From: Chloroflexota bacterium
GTDB lineage: Bacteria; Chloroflexota; Anaerolineae; Anaerolineales; DRMV01
DNA length: 64,000 nucleotides
Assembly (NCBI GenBank): GCA_011322445.1
Contig: DRMV01000048.1
Coordinates: 62,001-126,000, forward strand
Direction of reading: 5' to 3'
This document shows, piece by piece, positions 60,673 through 64,000 of the stretch; the first letter of the stretch is position 1; every line of letters begins with the position of its first letter. The notes beneath the pieces are model-generated. The model worked only from the letters and a program-made list of their open reading frames with translations, was not told where the DNA came from and did not search any database. A program made the translations under genes and the position numbers.

Positions 60673-60698
60673 TTAGGTTAGGGGTTAGGGGTTAGGGG
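60673..60698. repeat. TTAGGGG heptamer array supplying the reductase gene's end
   Basis: TTAGG then TTAGGGG x3 at 60678-60698 in exact 7-nt register. On the minus strand it encodes LQPLTPNP and the stop codon of the nitroreductase-family gene. It resembles a telomere-type repeat only by chance; here it is a coding gene end. Confidence 0.9.
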
Positions 60699-61280
60699 TT
60701 GAAGCGGGCGGCGCGGCGGCGGGGCAGGGGCCTCCGCCGGATAGCCCAAAAACAACATGCCTTGCGGCTCCCACGTCGGCGGCAGGTGCAGCGCCGCGCG
60801 CGTGGCTTCCTGGGCATAAAGCGGCCAGCATATCCACACGCCTCCCAGCCCTTCGGCGTGGGCTGCCAGCAACATTTGCAAGCCCACCATCGCTACTGAC
60901 TGCACCAGCATGTGGTGTTCCCACGCATCGTCTGGATCGCGCCGCACGCTGTTGTCTAAATTGAGCACCACCACCAGGGGCGCTTCGTTCAAGCGCCGGC
61001 GCGAACGGGCCACTCGCGCCGCAATAGCGGCTTCGTCAGCACCGTGAGCGCGCATATCGGCAGCCATTTGCGCCGTCAGCGCCTCGGCCAGCCGACGCTT
61101 GGGGCCGGCTTCCCGCAGCAACACAAACTGCCACGGCTGCAAATTATGCGCCGAAGGGGCATAGACCGCGGTCTCCAGAATGCGCTGCACGACCCCATCG
61201 GGCACCGGCTCGGGCAAAAAGCGGCGCACGCTGCGGCGGGAACGCAGGAATGCATGGATTTCGTCGGGGGAAAGGGTCAT
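60678..61280 (-). CDS. Stand-alone FbiB C-terminal-like reductase (likely dehydro-F420-0 reductase)
   Basis: 200-aa nitroreductase-fold flavoprotein. The alignment I can see by eye to the C-terminal domain of mycobacterial FbiB is extensive: RRSVRRFLPEPVP at the start, APSAHNLQPWQFV, a RVARSRRRLNEAPLVVV segment, EHHMLVQSVAMVGLQMLLAA, GLGGVWI and WEPQGMLFLGYPAEAP. In Mycobacterium that domain reduces dehydro-F420-0 in the phosphoenolpyruvate-based route, fused to CofE; here it is separate, two genes from cofE. Start set at ATG 61280 (the longer frame runs into a heptamer repeat). C-terminus comes from a TTAGGGG repeat. Confidence 0.85.
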   Translation of the reverse strand: MTLSPDEIHAFLRSRRSVRRFLPEPVPDGVVQRILETAVYAPSAHNLQPWQFVLLREAGPKRRLAEALTAQMAADMRAHGADEAAIAARVARSRRRLNEAPLVVVLNLDNSVRRDPDDAWEHHMLVQSVAMVGLQMLLAAHAEGLGGVWICWPLYAQEATRAALHLPPTWEPQGMLFLGYPAEAPAPPPRRPLQPLTPNP

Positions 61281-61342
61281 GGGTGCAGGAGGCAGGGTGC
61301 AGGAGGCAAGATGCAAGATGCAAGGTGCAGGAGGCAAGGTGC
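61281..61342. repeat. GCAYCYT heptamer array (inverted orientation) before the reductase
   Basis: Nine units in exact 7-nt register: GGGTGC, AGGAGGC, AGGGTGC, AGGAGGC, AAGATGC x2, AAGGTGC, AGGAGGC, AAGGTGC. Reverse complement of the GCATCTT/GCATCCT arrays at 5617-5658 and 31333-31374. It abuts the reductase start codon; in the longer frame it would encode the [14 protein letters not shown] stretch. Confidence 0.9.
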
Positions 61343-61362
61343 AGAACGGCGAGGGGAAAGCC

Positions 61363-62079
61363 TTATTCGGGCGGGGCGACCTCAAAGCGCATGGCTTCCT
61401 CGGAGGGGCCACGATACACGCACAGGCCCACTCGCGGTGAGTTCACATAAGGCAAGAAGGCATCGGGCTTTTCCCAATCGGCATGGGCGCGAGCGTGTGT
61501 ATCGCAATAAGGCTCCAGCGGCCAGGCATTGGTAAACAGCCAATCGGCCGGGCGGCTGCAGATGTGGCACACACGCGGCGGCTTGTAGTTGCGCGCCAAA
61601 AAGCGGGCTTCCCTTTCTGGCAGCGGGCCAGGGTAAGCCGCCAGCAGGCGCACTTTCAGTTCTGTCGGCCAGACCTCGTCGTAAGCGTAATCGATCTCTT
61701 GCCCCACGGTCAGCAGCGCGCTCAAAGGCTTGTCCATCGGTGCGACGTGCGCTTGCTCATCCAGCACCAAATCCACAGGGGTAGCCTTCGGGCGGCAGCC
61801 ATAAGTCACGCCATCGATAATAAACTGGCTGGCATGGCCGCAGCAATCCACCCACACCTGCCGCAGCGCCTCATCCAGCGCCGCCAGCGAGGCCGCTTGC
61901 GGCATTTCCAGAAACAGCCAGAAAGTTTTGGGGAAATAAGCGTCGCGCACGTGAAACAGGAAAAGGGGCTGCTCACCGTCGGGCTGTGGCCGACACGCCC
62001 GCAAGTGCTCGGCCATCGCCTCTTGGGGCAGTGTCTTCCCGCACAGGAAACAGCGTCCCATCATGGGTTGCATGGTCAC
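61363..62079 (-). CDS. Zinc-finger protein with plasmid pRiA4b ORF-3-like fold
   Basis: 238-aa protein. An N-terminal zinc-finger-like segment (CFLCGKTLPQEAMAEHLRAC, residues about 10-29) precedes a domain reminiscent of plasmid pRiA4b ORF-3 proteins (RDAYFPKTFWLFLEMP, TLAALDEAL-like, QFIIDG...Y, EIDYAYDEVWPTELKVRLL). A second CHICSRP...YCDTHA zinc site lies near residue 170. The function is unknown. It sits 3 nt from cofE and is co-directional with the F420 genes, which suggests an auxiliary role, but I cannot say which. Confidence 0.6.
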   Translation of the reverse strand: MTMQPMMGRCFLCGKTLPQEAMAEHLRACRPQPDGEQPLFLFHVRDAYFPKTFWLFLEMPQAASLAALDEALRQVWVDCCGHASQFIIDGVTYGCRPKATPVDLVLDEQAHVAPMDKPLSALLTVGQEIDYAYDEVWPTELKVRLLAAYPGPLPEREARFLARNYKPPRVCHICSRPADWLFTNAWPLEPYCDTHARAHADWEKPDAFLPYVNSPRVGLCVYRGPSEEAMRFEVAPPE

Positions 62080-62082
62080 CTC

Positions 62083-62847
62083 TTAGCGGAACAGGTCTCT
62101 CTCTTTCGGGCGGATGAGTTCCCGCAGGCTCGATTCGCGCAAGGGGTACGGGAAGCCGCGCACATGCACCACCGGCGTGCCCTCATCGGCCTGCCCCATC
62201 ACAAGGGAAGCCGCAGCCGCCAGTTCGTCGGCCGCGCCTACCTGCGTGGCAAGCAATTCGCGCCCCACCAGGTCGTGACGCCCGCGCAAATCGACCAGTG
62301 CGGGCACACCGCTGAGGCCAATCGCGGCCCCCACCGTGCCCAGCCGCCACGCCCGCCCGTGGGAATCGTTGATGATCACGCCCAGGCGCGTGCCGCTGGC
62401 CTCTTCGAGGCGCTGACGCAACTCGGCAGCCGAGCGGTCAGGGTCTTCGGGCAACAGCAGCACACACTCATCATCGCCGCAAACATTGGAATGATCGATG
62501 CCTGCGTTGGCGCACACAAAACCGCGCTTATGCTCCACAATCAGCACCCCTGGCACAGCACGCAACACGGCGTTGCTTTCCCGCAAAATCAATTCTACCA
62601 GACGAGGGTCCTTTTCCACCCGGGCAGCCAGAGAAAGGGCTTCGTCAGAAGGGGTAAGGGCGCGCAGGTCCACCAGCCGCCCCTCGGCCCGCGAAACCAC
62701 CTTTTGCGCCACCACGAGCACATCTCCATCTTGCAACGCGATGCGCGCCCGGCGCAAACCGCGCAAAATCAGCGCGGCCAAATCATCGCCTCGCCGCACA
62801 AAAGGCACGCCCGGCAAAGGCGTCAAGGTCAATGGCGGCATGGTCAT
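62083..62847 (-). CDS. cofE: Coenzyme F420-0:L-glutamate ligase CofE
   Basis: Adds the gamma-linked glutamate tail to F420-0 using GTP. The 254-aa protein shows the family start TPLPGVPFVRRGDDLA, then VVAQKVVSRAEGR with metal ligands, and a late NDSHGRAWRLGTVGAAIGLSG segment. In actinobacteria CofE is usually fused to the FbiB reductase domain; here it is single-domain and the reductase is encoded separately two genes away. Its start overlaps the npdG stop by 4 nt (ATGA). Confidence 0.95.
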   Translation of the reverse strand: MTMPPLTLTPLPGVPFVRRGDDLAALILRGLRRARIALQDGDVLVVAQKVVSRAEGRLVDLRALTPSDEALSLAARVEKDPRLVELILRESNAVLRAVPGVLIVEHKRGFVCANAGIDHSNVCGDDECVLLLPEDPDRSAAELRQRLEEASGTRLGVIINDSHGRAWRLGTVGAAIGLSGVPALVDLRGRHDLVGRELLATQVGAADELAAAASLVMGQADEGTPVVHVRGFPYPLRESSLRELIRPKERDLFR

Positions 62848-63506
62848 TCCTCCTCCCCACCTACAATACGGATGCCCACATGACGCGTGCCCAGGGCCTT
62901 GTTCATGTAAATCAGCACGCTGGTCAACCCTTCCACCACCGGCGTGTTTTCCAGTGGCCCGGCATCCCAGGCGCGCAAGCCGGCGTCTTCCACCAGCGCC
63001 ATCACCCGGCGGCGGTTGGCCTTCCCCTTACCCGCCACCAGCACCTCGGCCTCGATGGGTGCGTCTTCCCACAACACGGCATGGGCAATGTTCTGGAATG
63101 CATCCACCACCGCGACATCGGGGCCAAGGATTTCCTGCGCCTCCAACGCGGCGCTGCCCGCGGGCGGGAACCAGGCTTTCGTCACCTTCGGCGGCTTCAG
63201 CGGCACAGCCACATCCACAACCACTTTGCCCTGCACCACCTCGCGGATGGCTTCCAGCGTTGCCCTGTGGGCGCTGTAAGGCACAGCCAGCACCACCACC
63301 TCGGCGCGTTGCGCGGCTTCCCGGTTGCCCACGCCCCACACCGGCGCCTGAGGGTTGCCCAAGCGGGCGCGAATGGTCTCAGCCATGCGTGCCGCTTTGG
63401 CAGGGGTACGGGAACCGATATACACCGTATGCCCCGCTTTCGCCCAACGATATGCCAAACCACGCCCTTCCTTGCCCGTCCCGCCAATGACCGCCAAAAC
63501 TGTCAT
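62844..63506 (-). CDS. npdG: F420H2:NADP+ oxidoreductase (NpdG/Fno type)
   Basis: 220-aa Rossmann-fold enzyme moving hydride between reduced F420 and NADP. The dinucleotide loop GGTGKEGRGLAYRWAKAGH near residues 9-27 and the IGSR NADP-specificity turn, plus EVVVLAVPYSAHRAT and the C-terminal DAGPLENTPVVEGLTS, are typical of this family. It is the first gene of the minus-strand F420 block and starts divergently from lexA. Confidence 0.9.
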   Translation of the reverse strand: MTVLAVIGGTGKEGRGLAYRWAKAGHTVYIGSRTPAKAARMAETIRARLGNPQAPVWGVGNREAAQRAEVVVLAVPYSAHRATLEAIREVVQGKVVVDVAVPLKPPKVTKAWFPPAGSAALEAQEILGPDVAVVDAFQNIAHAVLWEDAPIEAEVLVAGKGKANRRRVMALVEDAGLRAWDAGPLENTPVVEGLTSVLIYMNKALGTRHVGIRIVGGEEE

Positions 63507-63562
63507 CCGTCACCGCTCCTCGCAAGAATCTTGTCTCTCAAGTTTACCGCAAATGGCGCTCC

Positions 63563-63591
63563 TTGACAAAGAACGGGTGTTCTGATAATAT
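63563..63591 (+). promoter_or_regulatory. lexA promoter with overlapping GAAC-N4-GTTC operator
   Basis: -35 TTGACA at 63563-63568; a perfect 14-bp AGAACGGGTGTTCT palindrome (63570-63583) lies between -35 and a -10 candidate (GATAAT 63584-63589 or TAATAT 63586-63591). GAAC-N4-GTTC is the LexA/DinR box of Gram-positive bacteria. It fits autorepression of the lexA gene that starts at 63635. Confidence 0.8.
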
Positions 63592-63634
63592 TACGGTAGC
63601 CGGTTTTCGCCTTTTCCCATGAAAGGGGATGTGT

Positions 63635-64000
63635 ATGTCACCACGGAAACCCAAGAACACCCTTGACGAACTGGACCAGAAAATTCTCGAGACCATTTAC
63701 CAATGGCTCGACGAGCAAGGCCTGCCCCCCACGGTGCGAGAAATTCAACAGGCGGTAGGGGCATCTTCGACGTCGGTGGTCGATTATCATCTGCGGCGGC
63801 TGGAGCGGCTGAAATTCATCGTGCGGGAAGCCACCGACAAGCGGAAGGCGCGCAACATTCGCCTGCACCCCCGGCTCGCCCAGCCGCGCGACGTGGACGC
63901 GACCGCGGCCTCAGCCGATTGGGCAGCGCTGGCAGCGCAAGGGCGCGCCCGGTCCTCGCGCAAAGAACCCCGCAAGCCTCGCGAAATGGGGCGCAGCCTG
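63635..64000 (+). CDS. lexA: LexA repressor, N-terminal part (truncated by window end)
   Basis: The frame runs open to the window edge (122 codons), so this is the N-terminal part of LexA, the self-cleaving SOS repressor. The winged-helix DNA-binding domain is clear: DELDQKILETIYQWLDEQGL, PPTVREIQQAVGASSTSVVD and HLRRLERLKFIVRE, followed by a basic, Arg/Lys-rich linker (KARNIRLHPRLAQPR, then QGRARSSRKEPRKPRE). The C-terminal protease domain lies beyond the window. AAGGGGA precedes ATG 63635 by 5 nt. It was fixed by this start and by the GAAC-N4-GTTC operator in its promoter. Confidence 0.85.
   Translation, partial: MSPRKPKNTLDELDQKILETIYQWLDEQGLPPTVREIQQAVGASSTSVVDYHLRRLERLKFIVREATDKRKARNIRLHPRLAQPRDVDATAASADWAALAAQGRARSSRKEPRKPREMGRSL

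Noticed and set aside
60673..60698. Telomere-type or replication-related TTAGGGG element
   Set aside because: The repeat encodes the end of a gene and resembles other short arrays in the window. Nothing points to a chromosome end or origin.

Overview
The window is a gene-dense, GC-rich bacterial chromosome segment that reads most like a Chloroflexota (Anaerolineae-type) genome. The assignment is inferred from gene content: a lipoprotein with an NBR1-type Ig domain and TP-rich linkers, an archaeal-type prolyl-tRNA synthetase, MglA/Roadblock genes, a LysJ-like aminotransferase, a FabL-type enoyl reductase, coenzyme F420 genes, and a LexA gene with a GAAC-N4-GTTC operator. No rRNA, tRNA, CRISPR array, phage or transposase gene was found.

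Layout. 1-13 kb is housekeeping: the end of a 2-oxoacid:ferredoxin oxidoreductase operon, mutS2, proS, a LOG-family gene, argS, rpsT, a surface lipoprotein, rarD, bioY and a lysJ-like aminotransferase. 13-20 kb is the most unusual block. One run holds four Roadblock-type modules, an MglA-like GTPase and two tandem V4R-like paralogues. An amidoligase and a class II glutamine amidotransferase follow behind a hairpin. A giant PAS/GAF/HD-GYP regulator overlaps uvrB. A convergent rpoN - histidine kinase - sigma-54 activator operon follows, and the activator lacks a DNA-binding domain. 31-36 kb has trmFO, a ygfZ-like gene, a DUF309-FabL fusion and a CAP/LysM surface protein.

36-43 kb is a transport, redox and stress island: SLC13 transporter, OsmC, glutaredoxin-like protein, tandem UspA, ACR3/BASS transporter, TSUP transporter, NifX-like protein, ArsR repressor and thioredoxin-like protein. 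Two promoters in it carry identical CATTCC-N6-GGAATG operators. 43-57 kb holds two molybdenum hydroxylase systems whose subunits are fused in opposite ways, with a dehydrogenase, a hydrolase, a phosphorylase-like protein and a CBS pyrophosphatase between them. 57.7-63.5 kb is an F420 cluster (cofC, cofD, a stand-alone FbiB-C-like reductase, cofE, npdG) that includes a protoglobin. lexA starts at the right edge and runs off the window.

Intergenic DNA carries several repeat families: GCAYCYT and TTAGGGG heptamer arrays, CGCAGATT arrays, 'CTTGGCGTC' arrays and GC-rich inverted repeats. In several places these run into coding sequence and supply gene ends, including stop codons. One inverted repeat lies in frame inside mutS2.
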